A DNA stretch of 24,792 nt from CAYSWF01 sp964562905 (GCA_964562905.1 CAZLVG010000010.1:1-24792), one strand, 5' to 3'. Shown: positions 15,077 to 21,863, counted from the first letter of the stretch. Notes: a model not told the origin generated them from the letters alone. Translations and numbers: made by a program.

Positions 15077-16633
15077 ATGTCCCCATCAAGAACAAGAACC
15101 AGAACGGCGTTAAGGCGATGGCAACACCCCATCACCCATGAAAACTTGTACCAGCCGGACAAATACAAGGTGCACGTTGGAAGGGGCTCGGTCGGTTTTT
15201 GCACCGCCTGGAATGATCCGGCCGCCGCGATCAAAGCGGCTCCGCGCCTGCGCGAAAAAGCAGCCCTGGTCGGATCGCTATATTCCAACCAGGGCGTTAA
15301 TGTCATGGTGCGCAACCTGGCTCTTAATCCTTTCATCAAGCGTGTTTATCTGTGGGGACACGGCTCCCTGTCCAACACTAAATTCGGCCTGGCTGGCACG
15401 TCAGTACTGAAAAAACTGTGGCGGCGGGGAATACAAAAAGACAGGTTGGTGCCGGGCACGGCTTTTAAGTTAGACAAAAAAATTAACCTGCGAGTCCTGA
15501 AGATCATGCGCCAGAACATTGAGCTAAAGGATGTGGGGAACAAAGAGTTGGCCGAAGCAGCCGCTGCCGCCCAGCCTACCAGCCTTGAACCCTACATGCG
15601 GCCGGTGCGCTTCCCCGAGGCGCCGCCGGAAAAAATTGACACCTTTCCCTCCGAGCAGATCGGTTGGCTTATCCGCGGACGCACCGTAATAGATGCCTGG
15701 GCGCGGGTAGTGGAACGCGTAATGCGCTACGGCCTGACGAAAAGAACCCAGTACGGCAGCCGGCAAAAAGAGCTGTTGGGGGTTACCTGGGTTATCCATG
15801 GCGAAGATCCGGACAGGCCGCAGCTGCCCAAAGAGTGGCCCGGGACCTTGCGGGAAGTAACCGGAGCCACCCCCGCGGCCATCTCTGAATACCAGCAGGC
15901 CTTTCTGTCCCCCGGCAAGCCCGACGGCACAGCTTACACCTACGGCCACCGGCTGATGCGCTACCCCCGCCCCGGACAAAGAGACGGCATAAACCAGATA
16001 ACACAATCCATAATAGCCAACTTGCGAGCTTCGCCCGACACCCGCCGCGCTGTAGCCACCACTTTAGTCCCTTGGGTTGACGCGCACAGCGAGGAACCTC
16101 CCTGCCTAACCCAAATACAATGCGTGCAGGCGGAAGGCAAAGTAGGCCTGCTGGTCACGGCCCGCAGCCATGACATCTTCAAAGCAGCCATCCCTAACGC
16201 TTTCGGCCTGCTCGCGCTGCAAGCCTATATCGCTAAAGAAACAGGGTTCGCCGCCGGCGTACTACAAATTACCTCCCAATCGGCTCACATTTACGAAGGC
16301 GACTGGGAAAACGCTCGGCAACTGGCCGACTGCTATTTCTGGAGCCGGCCCGGGCATTCCCTGCAAGAAGAAGAGTTTGACCCCCGTGGGGTCGTCAGAG
16401 TGACCACCGCCAACGGACAGATAACAGCTTCTTTTCACGGACCCGACGGACAACAGCTGGTAGAGTTTAAAGGAAAAAACGCTGATCAGCTGGTGCGGGA
16501 TATAAGCCAGCAGGAGCTGTTCAGCCAAACAGGACACGCCCTGGACATCGGCGTTCAACTAGCCCGAGCCGAGGTAGCCTTAAAGCAAAACCGGCCCTTC
16601 GTTCAAGACCGGCCGGTTAACATTGACGCATAA
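15077..16633 (+). CDS. MtrA-like (DUF4346) domain fused to archaeal-type thymidylate synthase
   Basis: 518 residues. Residues 30-150 resemble subunit A of tetrahydromethanopterin S-methyltransferase (VGSLYSNQGVNVMVRNLALN, then G-rich LAGTSVLKKLWRRGI). Residues 195-500 form a ThyA-fold enzyme: catalytic C343 in EEPPCLTQIQ, R363-S364-D366 (RSHD), N374, and SAHIY at 402-406. The PCL (not PCH) and SAHIY (not D-x-H-x-Y) variants resemble the archaeal ThyA branch as I recall it. It would methylate dUMP to dTMP with a reduced folate-like cofactor. The MtrA-like part could help supply or sense the C1 carrier. A related activity such as nucleotide hydroxymethylation is possible. Confidence 0.8.
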   Translation: MSPSRTRTRTALRRWQHPITHENLYQPDKYKVHVGRGSVGFCTAWNDPAAAIKAAPRLREKAALVGSLYSNQGVNVMVRNLALNPFIKRVYLWGHGSLSNTKFGLAGTSVLKKLWRRGIQKDRLVPGTAFKLDKKINLRVLKIMRQNIELKDVGNKELAEAAAAAQPTSLEPYMRPVRFPEAPPEKIDTFPSEQIGWLIRGRTVIDAWARVVERVMRYGLTKRTQYGSRQKELLGVTWVIHGEDPDRPQLPKEWPGTLREVTGATPAAISEYQQAFLSPGKPDGTAYTYGHRLMRYPRPGQRDGINQITQSIIANLRASPDTRRAVATTLVPWVDAHSEEPPCLTQIQCVQAEGKVGLLVTARSHDIFKAAIPNAFGLLALQAYIAKETGFAAGVLQITSQSAHIYEGDWENARQLADCYFWSRPGHSLQEEEFDPRGVVRVTTANGQITASFHGPDGQQLVEFKGKNADQLVRDISQQELFSQTGHALDIGVQLARAEVALKQNRPFVQDRPVNIDA

Positions 16634-16638
16634 ACTAC

Positions 16639-17037
16639 TCAAGCAAAAGTCTCTCGCTCTTCCTCAAAGTCCAAGCAAACCGAATTTATACAATACCTCT
16701 TGCCAGTCGGCGCCGGACCGTCATCAAAAACATGCCCCAGGTGCGAGCCACACTTCCGGCACGACACCTCCGTGCGCTTCGTGCCCAGACCGCCGTCCTC
16801 CCTAAGCACCACTCCTTCGCGGTTGGCCGGTTCAGTAAAACTGGGCCAGCCGGTGCCGGAGTTAAATTTAGCTGAGGAAGAAAAAAGTTCCGCTCCGCAG
16901 GCCGCACAACGATACTTCCCCTTCTTTTTTGTTTGGTAATACTTACCCGTAAAGGGAGGCTCTGTTTCCCTTTCTCTCATCACGCGGTATTGTTTTTCGC
17001 TCATTTTTCCCTTCCAGTCAGCTCTCTGCTTCACCAC
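16639..17037 (-). CDS. msrB: Peptide-methionine (R)-S-oxide reductase
   Basis: 132 residues, typical for MsrB. Zinc cysteines C44, C47, C93 and C96 are in two CxxC pairs. The catalytic C116 is in RYCINS, with GTGWPSF and GHVFDDGP as further signature motifs. The start is a GTG at 17037 (another GTG follows); DWKGKMSEKQYRVM matches the usual N-terminus, so the later ATG at 17004 is less likely. It reduces methionine-R-sulfoxide in proteins. It follows the 48-residue Cys-rich gene on the same strand, and a 21-bp palindrome overlaps its ribosome-binding region. It is convergent with the ThyA fusion, 5 bp apart. Confidence 0.96.
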   Translation of the reverse strand: MVKQRADWKGKMSEKQYRVMRERETEPPFTGKYYQTKKKGKYRCAACGAELFSSSAKFNSGTGWPSFTEPANREGVVLREDGGLGTKRTEVSCRKCGSHLGHVFDDGPAPTGKRYCINSVCLDFEEERETFA

Positions 17038-17042
17038 TGTTC

Positions 17043-17063
17043 CTATTTTAATTATTAAAATAG
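17043..17063. promoter_or_regulatory. Perfect 21-bp palindrome upstream of msrB
   Basis: CTATTTTAAT, one central base, ATTAAAATAG. It ends 5 bp before the GTG start and includes part of the AGGA ribosome-binding site. It could be an operator, or an RNA hairpin that hides the start. Confidence 0.65.
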
Positions 17064-17095
17064 CTGTCAGCGCTGTTAATACATCGCCACACTGC

Positions 17096-17242
17096 TCACC
17101 GCGGCGACAATACTTCTTCGTGCTGATCGTCAGTACAATCGCACTCCTTTAACTGGTGTCCCTCGTTTTCGCAACCTTCAGTTTCGCACACTTTGGCACG
17201 ATCAGACACCCCGCTGCAGAACAGGCATACATAGTGAACCAT
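17096..17242 (-). CDS. 48-residue Cys-rich, probably zinc-binding protein
   Basis: Too short for ordinary ORF calling, but it has a perfect Shine-Dalgarno (AAAGGAGGTGA at 17248-17258) eight bases before the ATG. Cysteines at 6, 9, 19, 24, 34 and 36: CLFC, then CETEGC, then CDC, plus His residues 3, 29 and 41. The pattern suggests a small zinc ribbon or knuckle. The acidic tail reads DDQHEEVLSPR. It lies 27 bp after the stop of the frameshifted gene at 17270-17607 and 58 bp before msrB. Function unknown; a metal or thiol role fits the neighbourhood. Confidence 0.75.
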   Translation of the reverse strand: MVHYVCLFCSGVSDRAKVCETEGCENEGHQLKECDCTDDQHEEVLSPR

Positions 17243-17269
17243 ATCAGTCACCTCCTTTTACCATAGATA

Positions 17270-17607
17270 TCACATTATGCCACACCGCTCTTCAAAAAAA
17301 CGGGTGGCGCGGCCGATGTCGTAGACCGGATACTTTTGGACCGCCTCTACCAGACACGCACGCGTAGATACCCACCGCTCATAGTAGCAGCCTCCGGACG
17401 CGATTTCAAAGCAGCCGCCACCGTCCAGAAGTATAAGCACCCACGGCCACGACTTCTCGATGAGGCCAGCGATGTCATACTCACTAAATTAATCCTGCTC
17501 TGCTTGTCATACACATCGTTGCCGGCAAAAAAAAGAGTGCCGTAGCCGCCGCCCTTTGTGCAGGAGACAAAATAAAAAACCGTGTCCCCAACGAGTACCG
17601 GCGACAC
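17270..17607 (-). pseudogene. Unknown protein of about 113 residues, broken by a one-base deletion
   Basis: From GTG 17607 the first frame reads SPVLVGDTVFYFVS and GTLFFAGNDVYDKQSRIN. After a missing T in the run AATTTAG (near 17490), the -1 frame continues SEYDIAGLIEKSWPWVL, then CFEIASGGCYYERWVS and TRFFEERCGIM, stopping at 17270. Adding one T restores a single continuous protein, so this is either a recent frameshift or a sequence error. No standard slippery heptamer is present. Family not recognised. The tail is partly repeated at 22288-22332 on the other strand. It precedes the 48-residue Cys-rich gene by 27 bp. Confidence 0.65.
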
Positions 17608-17717
17608 CTCTACTTAATTAGAAAAACAATTTGGGCAGGCCGGAAGGAGTAATAACGCCGCCAACTTCGCCAAGACAGACCCGGCTATTCAAATGCCCCT
17701 AACTCCTCCCGGCTAAT

Positions 17718-17747
17718 CAAAAAGAAGGGCCAAGCCTGAGCTCAGCC
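17718..17747 (-). terminator. Intrinsic terminator of the 17787-18530 gene
   Basis: On the minus strand, a 9-bp stem with two wobble pairs (GGGCTGAGC / GCTTGGCCC, loop TCAG) is followed by TTCTTTTT, about 40 bp after the stop. Confidence 0.65.
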
Positions 17748-17786
17748 CGTGGTATCATCTGACCTATTCTTTGATGTTCTTGACCG

Positions 17787-18530
17787 TCAGTCCTCGTCCT
17801 GCTCGTCGTCAACATCGTCATCAAGAAGCAGCCCAAAGCTACCGAGCACGAAGCCCTTAGAGAAAGTGTCCAGCTGATTTTTCCGAAAGGTGCGTCTTGT
17901 CCTCTCCGCTACCCTCTGCAGGAAGTCAGCCACCAGGACCGTCCGGCTGTCACGATCCTCAACTTCTTCCAGCACCCGCGTCATAGCGGCCGCCAGTTCC
18001 AGGATGGAAACACCGCTGGCCCTTTCCGCCCGCCGCAACATCGCGATCTGACGGCTGACGCGGTCCCTTGCCTCTTCATAAACATCCAGCGGCTTGGTCA
18101 CCGTCAGATAGGAAGGCAGTTGAGCGTAAGGGACAATGTCATGCGAAAGTAACAGTCCCAGCGCCACCACCCGGTCGTCGCCTTCGTACAGCGTCAGCTG
18201 GTCCCAGATAGTGTCCGCCGTCTCCTTCACGCCGGCGTTGTTACGGGCAGCCGCTTGAGACCAGCGCTCCACGAAATTGTACACGCGCCGGCCAATCTCC
18301 AAAAACCGCTCGGAGGTTATGGAATCGTCCAAGCGCCCGACGCTCCTTTTGCACCCGCGCGCTCCATGATGAGCCAGAATCCACCTGAAAAGCTTCTTCT
18401 GCTCATCCACGGCCGCGCCTTCAATGGCCAGTAGATACTGCTTAGCCGCGTCGTCGCAGCTGCCATACCCCGTGGCCGCGATTTCCATAATCCGCCGCTG
18501 CCGCTCTCCAAAACTGGCGTCTTTCTTCAT
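17787..18530 (-). CDS. Conserved-looking helical protein, unknown function
   Basis: 247 residues, almost entirely alpha-helical by pattern, with many Arg/Glu/Ala. A Cys/His-bearing stretch (HHGARGCKRSVG, about 54-65) and a strongly acidic C-terminus (DDDVDDEQDED) stand out. No signal peptide or membrane segment, so cytoplasmic. No family is recognised. The ATG follows GAGGG at an acceptable distance, and a terminator lies downstream, so it forms its own transcription unit. The codon composition is strongly protein-like. Confidence 0.75.
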   Translation of the reverse strand: MKKDASFGERQRRIMEIAATGYGSCDDAAKQYLLAIEGAAVDEQKKLFRWILAHHGARGCKRSVGRLDDSITSERFLEIGRRVYNFVERWSQAAARNNAGVKETADTIWDQLTLYEGDDRVVALGLLLSHDIVPYAQLPSYLTVTKPLDVYEEARDRVSRQIAMLRRAERASGVSILELAAAMTRVLEEVEDRDSRTVLVADFLQRVAERTRRTFRKNQLDTFSKGFVLGSFGLLLDDDVDDEQDED

Positions 18531-18638
18531 GGCTCAATCCCTCTGTTTAAAAAGGAACAACTGGTTGTTAGTAAGGTACCCACCTCACGATGTGTAAGAC
18601 TGCCACAACCGGAGTAGAAAGTCAAAAGGGCGAGGTAC

Positions 18639-18726
18639 AAAAAAGAAGCTGCCCGTAATTTTCTCCTCCCCTGGCGGGAGGGGCTTCAACCAGGCAGCCG
18701 GTTTGCCGCCTGGCTTACTTACGGGC
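18639..18726 (-). ncRNA. Candidate three-way-junction RNA or compound terminator
   Basis: An outer 8-bp stem (GCCCGTAA 18651-18658 / TTACGGGC 18719-18726) encloses two hairpins: CCTCCC/GGGAGG (18665-18670/18676-18681) and CCAGGC/GCCTGG (18690-18695/18708-18713). On the minus strand the structure is followed by AGCTTCTTTTTTG. This is more elaborate than a usual terminator and could be the 3' end of a small RNA. No promoter was identified for it. Confidence 0.5.
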
Positions 18727-18904
18727 GGACAGGTTGCGCGCCAGGCGGCGCGCCGTCGCCGGTCGGTAAGCCCCAGTCCGGCTGTCCCGGACCAGCAGTC
18801 CCGTCCCCCACCGGGGTATAACCCGCTCCGGGAACACCAGTTGAAGCCGGTTTAGGCGAGGGAATCCGCTTCCTAGCAAACCCCGCTCCATATGTGGTAC
18901 ACAA
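18719..18904 (-). CDS. Doubtful Pro/Gly-rich short ORF
   Basis: 61 codons; from about residue 14 it is Pro/Gly/Thr-rich (PSPKPASTG, PGAGYTPVGDG), similar in style to the tail of the exported protein at 23145. It may be the C-terminal remnant of such a protein. Its stop lies in the outer stem of the RNA structure. No Shine-Dalgarno, and it overlaps the start of the MntA gene on the other strand. Together with that structure it is all I see between 18531 and 18891. Confidence 0.25.
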   Translation of the reverse strand: MCTTYGAGFARKRIPSPKPASTGVPGAGYTPVGDGTAGPGQPDWGLPTGDGAPPGAQPVRP

Positions 18905-19317
18905 AAGATATGGCAGTATCCAGACAACAAAACATGCGGCAGGCTAGAAAAGTCCTTGAGAAGGACACAGCAGTCGCTTTTGCGTACTTATTCGGCTCCG
19001 TGGCCAGGGGCGATACCACGCCGGGCAGCGACGTGGACGTTGCCATCTACCTCGATGCCGGCCGCGACGTGGACTTCTTTGACAAGCGCCTGGCACTCAT
19101 GGAAGAGTTTACCCGTGCCCTGGAACGCGGCGCCGACGTCGTAATTCTCAACACCGCCCCGCCCGTGCTCCGGTACGCCATCATCCAGGAGGGCCGGCCG
19201 ATATACACCAGATCCGCACGCAAAAAACTGGACTTTGAACTGAAAGTAACCAACGAATACATGGACTACCAGCCAGTCCTAAAACGGTACCACCGGCGCC
19301 TGCGCGCCCGCCTATGA
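18892..19317 (+). CDS. mntA: MntA-type nucleotidyltransferase antitoxin
   Basis: 141 residues from ATG 18892; M7 (18910) is an alternative start. Minimal nucleotidyltransferase motif GS-x-x-RG at 35-40, with SDVDVAI giving D48 and D50. The third acidic position is likely in the GADVVIL strand. MntA proteins block their HepT partner by adding AMP to a tyrosine near the HEPN active site. The stop overlaps the start of the HEPN gene by 4 bp (ATGA), so translation is coupled. Named by motif and partner. Confidence 0.88.
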   Translation: MWYTKDMAVSRQQNMRQARKVLEKDTAVAFAYLFGSVARGDTTPGSDVDVAIYLDAGRDVDFFDKRLALMEEFTRALERGADVVILNTAPPVLRYAIIQEGRPIYTRSARKKLDFELKVTNEYMDYQPVLKRYHRRLRARL

Positions 19318-19745
19318 CCGAACTCGCCCGGGAAAAAATATATGCCAAGTTGGAGAACTTGCGGGAGTACCGTGGATACCTCGAGCAGCTCAAACAAGAA
19401 GCATCCAGCGAGGATGCCTTTGTGGATGATTTTCACCTGTTTGGAAGTACGGAACGCTATCTACAGCTCGCCATCCAAGCCATTATCGATGTAACACACT
19501 TGCTCATCATCAACCTCGGCAAAAAACGGCCGGATGATAACTACGAAGCCGTATCTATCCTGCACGAAAGCGGCTTAGTGACTGACGAGCTGGCGCACAA
19601 ACTGACCGCCATGGTTGGGCTGCGCAATATCCTGGTACACGAGTACGGAAAAATCAACCGACGGAAAATTTACGCGGTCCTCACTACGCAACTAAGCGAC
19701 CTGGAACAGTTCCAGCGCCAAATCCTCGCCCACCTCGAAAAGTAA
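19314..19745 (+). CDS. hepT: HepT-type HEPN toxin RNase (DUF86)
   Basis: 143 residues, helical. The HEPN active site RNILVHEY gives R104, H109 and Y111 (RX4HXY). Y111 is the residue that would be AMPylated by MntA. The family cleaves RNA, often tRNA, when freed. It overlaps mntA by 4 bp in the order antitoxin then toxin, the standard layout. No damage to the active site is seen, so the pair is probably functional. Confidence 0.9.
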   Translation: MTELAREKIYAKLENLREYRGYLEQLKQEASSEDAFVDDFHLFGSTERYLQLAIQAIIDVTHLLIINLGKKRPDDNYEAVSILHESGLVTDELAHKLTAMVGLRNILVHEYGKINRRKIYAVLTTQLSDLEQFQRQILAHLEK

Positions 19746-19834
19746 GCTTACGATATGTTCAAGTTGCCACTCCAAATTTGTCTATTTTTTTTCGCGTGAA
19801 TGCTGCCCCGCGGCGGCTGAAGCTCCACCCGCTT

Positions 19835-19957
19835 TCAGAACTTTACCTCTGCCGGATCAAACGCCTCCGGGTCAAACTGCTCTCCCTCTTCCAGGCACAT
19901 CCACTCACGCATGTCTTCATCTCGACTTTCGCAGTTGAAACAATAAAATCGCTCAAT
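19835..19957 (-). CDS. Candidate small CxxC protein with unclear start
   Basis: The frame reads IERFYCFNCESRDEDMREW, then MCLEEGEQFDPEAFDPAEVKF and TGA. The composition and CxxC pair look real. Upstream in frame is a TGA, and the only canonical start is the ATG at 19912, which would lose the CxxC. An ATT at 19957 or a nearby frameshift are alternatives. It may be a short zinc-binding protein. Nothing else is seen between 19746 and 20054. Confidence 0.35.
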   Translation of the reverse strand: MERFYCFNCESRDEDMREWMCLEEGEQFDPEAFDPAEVKF

Positions 19958-20054
19958 AAAGCCATTTCATATACGTAAACAGCCCCGACTTCCACACTTA
20001 CACCACCCCGAATACGCTACCCTTTCTCCACCGTACTTTCGACACACCCCCACA

Positions 20055-20573
20055 CTATCTCTCCACATCCTCCTCATACTCGGAAATATGCTGCGCGATG
20101 TCTGCTGGATGACATTCCTTCACCTCCCACTCCACCAGCCCGTCCGCATCCGCAAACGTAAACGAACCAGTAAAACATTTACCCGCCAGAAACAGCGGCA
20201 GCCAGTAGCGGTCATCCGGCCACATCCGCTCATACGGAATCGCATCCTCCGCCACCCACCGCGGCCGCATCTCATCCGTCTCCCGCGGCTCTCCCGACCA
20301 CCCCCGGGCCGCGAACACGAACACCGTCAGCGGCTCATTACTATTTAAAAATGAAAAGGTAAGCCGCCCTCGCAGCTCCAGTCCAAACACCGCCAGCCCG
20401 CACTCCTCCCCCACTTCTTGCCTGGCCGCCTCCCGCAGGCTCTCCCTCGCCTTAAGTTTGCCGCCAAAACCGTTCCACCGCCCAGCCCCAAACCCCCGCT
20501 TCTTCAAACCCAAAAGCATCCTCCCCTTATCCCGCACTACACACAGCGTCCGCCAGCTTGTTTTCTCTCCCAT
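20055..20573 (-). CDS. MTH1-like Nudix hydrolase (oxidised purine nucleotide pyrophosphatase)
   Basis: 172 residues from the ATG at 20573, seven bases after GGAG; ATGs at 20576 and 20594 are alternatives. LGLKKRGFGAGRWNGFGGK, DEMRPRWV and MWPDDRYW closely match human MTH1, which hydrolyses 8-oxo-dGTP and 2-OH-dATP. The Nudix box runs G38 to L60 with E44, E53, E56 and E57 present, but the usual Arg before E53 is Gln (Q52). Residues 149-172 are an acidic extension. It lies 60 bp after hicA on the same strand, and its first 25 codons are duplicated upstream of hicB. Confidence 0.9.
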   Translation of the reverse strand: MGEKTSWRTLCVVRDKGRMLLGLKKRGFGAGRWNGFGGKLKARESLREAARQEVGEECGLAVFGLELRGRLTFSFLNSNEPLTVFVFAARGWSGEPRETDEMRPRWVAEDAIPYERMWPDDRYWLPLFLAGKCFTGSFTFADADGLVEWEVKECHPADIAQHISEYEEDVER

Positions 20574-20633
20574 CATCGTGCTCCGAGTAGACATATACTG
20601 GTCAGTTTACCACCCTCTATATCCCAGCTGCCG

Positions 20634-20864
20634 TTACAGTTTCTCAATAATAGAGAGGTACTCCTCCGTGCTCAATCCGAGAGTACGCGGGTTGCTGCGA
20701 ATGACCATTGGTGTGACTTCTTTTTCTTTAGGCACAACAATAGGCCGCTTCAGGCCTGATTTGTCGTAAATAAGATGGTCTCCTTTTGTGCGTTTATGTC
20801 GGCAGCCGACAAAAACAAGAAACTTCTGAAATTTCTTGAGCTTAATTGGCCGCAAGCCCGCCAC
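20634..20864 (-). CDS. hicA: HicA-family toxin mRNA interferase
   Basis: 76 residues, dsRBD-like HicA fold. The catalytic His is H30 in TKGDHLIY, where most HicA proteins have GSH. PIVVPKEKEV and VIRSNPRTLGLSTEEYLSII match the usual C-terminal half. HicA cleaves mRNA and is held inactive by HicB. The start is a GTG, 12 bp after the hicB stop, so the two are co-expressed, with the antitoxin gene first. Confidence 0.9.
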   Translation of the reverse strand: MAGLRPIKLKKFQKFLVFVGCRHKRTKGDHLIYDKSGLKRPIVVPKEKEVTPMVIRSNPRTLGLSTEEYLSIIEKL

Positions 20865-20876
20865 GCGCGTGCTGAG

Positions 20877-21170
20877 TCAAGCTGCAGCGGGGATGGTCAC
20901 CCGTTCCGTTTCGTGACCAATAATAGTGGGTGGCTCCCAATGCTGGTCGCGCTTCTGCCAGCCGAGGTCTTGTAGAACTTCATCCAGCGTCCCTTTACCC
21001 GCAACTTCCTCAAAAAAGATTTCCACGGACTCTTCGAATCGTTTTTTAGCTTTCTCAAATGTCATGGCGGATGTGGCGACATCAAGCACCGGCGAGAAAG
21101 CAACGAACTGTTTGCCTTCCCGCATAAATACAACCGGGATATCAACGCTGATGGTAACCTTCTTTTTCAT
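20877..21170 (-). CDS. hicB: HicB-family antitoxin
   Basis: 97 residues from the ATG at 21170; an earlier in-frame start (21191) lies within the promoter and is rejected. The N-terminal partial RNase H fold (VDIPVVFMREGKQFVAFSP) and the FEKAKKRFEESVEIFFEE helix are typical. No clear ribbon-helix-helix or HTH at the C-terminus (ETERVTIPAAA), so DNA binding is uncertain. The promoter is close to consensus and predicts a leader of only one or two bases. Confidence 0.88.
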   Translation of the reverse strand: MKKKVTISVDIPVVFMREGKQFVAFSPVLDVATSAMTFEKAKKRFEESVEIFFEEVAGKGTLDEVLQDLGWQKRDQHWEPPTIIGHETERVTIPAAA

Positions 21171-21178
21171 GATGTAAT

Positions 21179-21207
21179 AGCATATAATCAAGCAATGTAA
21201 TTGTCAA
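21179..21207 (-). promoter_or_regulatory. Promoter of hicBA
   Basis: On the minus strand, TTGACA (21207-21202), 17 bp, TATGCT (21184-21179). The expected start is at 21171-21173, essentially at the hicB ATG, so the message is probably leaderless. The -35 box lies at the end of the Nudix-fragment reading frame. Confidence 0.75.
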
Positions 21208-21280
21208 CGCTTCTGCTCTCCCAAATACTAGCACGCTCGTATGAATCACGCGCCACAATAGTGATATCGAAAGAGTCCTC

Positions 21281-21355
21281 CTTCAAACCCAAAAGCATCC
21301 TCCCCTCATCCCGCACCGCGCGCAGCGTCCGCCAGCTCCCTCTTTTCTGCGCCAT
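21281..21355 (-). pseudogene. 5' fragment of a Nudix hydrolase gene
   Basis: The ATG at 21355 opens SWRTLRAVRDEGRMLLGLK, nearly the same as the N-terminus of the intact Nudix protein. About 70 bp of DNA match with few differences. The match stops abruptly at TTTGAAG, after which the frame runs into unrelated sequence to 21188. It faces the same way as the intact copy, with hicBA between them. Confidence 0.85.
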
Positions 21356-21410
21356 AATTAAAACCTTTCCACCACCATAACACATCTTTAACTGCTTCCA
21401 CCCGCCAGGC

Positions 21411-21429
21411 CCGCCGGCCGTACCGGCGG
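21411..21429. repeat. Small GC-rich hairpin
   Basis: CCGCCGG, loop CCGTA, CCGGCGG. It resembles the CGTCCGCC/GGCGGACG hairpin at 7315. Confidence 0.5.
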
Positions 21430-21464
21430 ATGGAAGCAAAAAGCGGCTCGCGCCGCCTCAACCT

Positions 21465-21490
21465 AAACACGCCAGACGGATGGCGTGTTT
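21465..21490 (-). terminator. Hairpin at the end of the winged-helix gene
   Basis: AAACACGCC and GGCGTGTTT form a perfect 9-bp stem that overlaps the stop codon of the 21489-21824 gene. The A/T ends make it a possible terminator, although the T-run is short. Confidence 0.5.
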
Positions 21491-21824
21491 AACCCTGCTT
21501 CAGCTTGTAGGTAACAGCCTGGCCTGTCTGCCCCGTCTGCTCCACTCTGTTCTCCCTCTCCAACTCATCCAGATATCTGACGACGGTGCGCGCCGAGACG
21601 CCCAGCGCCTCGCGGATATCGGCGTTAGCCAGCTCTCCCCGTTCAGCCAAAAGTTTTACAACCTTCTCTTTCTTTTCCTGCTTGCGCGCCGCCCGGCCCA
21701 GCGCCGCGCGGCAAATGCCGGCCGCCGCCTCGCGCCTTTCCTTCCCCGCCAGCAGCCAGCCGACTACCAGGCCCAGGCCCGCCAATCCCAGGCCAACTGC
21801 CGCTATCACCACCCAGCCATTCAT
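21489..21824 (-). CDS. Membrane-anchored winged-helix protein
   Basis: 111 residues. Transmembrane helix at about 4-26 (VVIAAVGLGLAGLGLVVGWLL), a basic Ala/Arg linker, then a winged helix-turn-helix at about 54-108 (KVVKLLAERGELANADIREAL, GVSARTVVRYLDELE). The HTH resembles DeoR/MarR-type wings that read DNA. A DNA-binding domain tied to the membrane suggests a sensor-regulator or a chromosome tether. Such short TM-wHTH proteins recur in CPR genomes. It starts 40 bp from the left end of the repeated element. Confidence 0.8.
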   Translation of the reverse strand: MNGWVVIAAVGLGLAGLGLVVGWLLAGKERREAAAGICRAALGRAARKQEKKEKVVKLLAERGELANADIREALGVSARTVVRYLDELERENRVEQTGQTGQAVTYKLKQG

Positions 21825-21863
21825 GCCTCTACTCTACCTCAAATCACCCGGCTCCTTAACCGC

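Noticed and set aside
15046..15339. 98-residue N-terminal extension of the ZnuA-like protein
   Set aside because: It is antisense to the ThyA fusion gene and would precede the natural signal anchor at M(15045).
17480..17495. Programmed -1 frameshift in the 17270-17607 gene
   Set aside because: No X-XXY-YYZ heptamer in the zero frame and no downstream pseudoknot noticed; a lost T explains it better.
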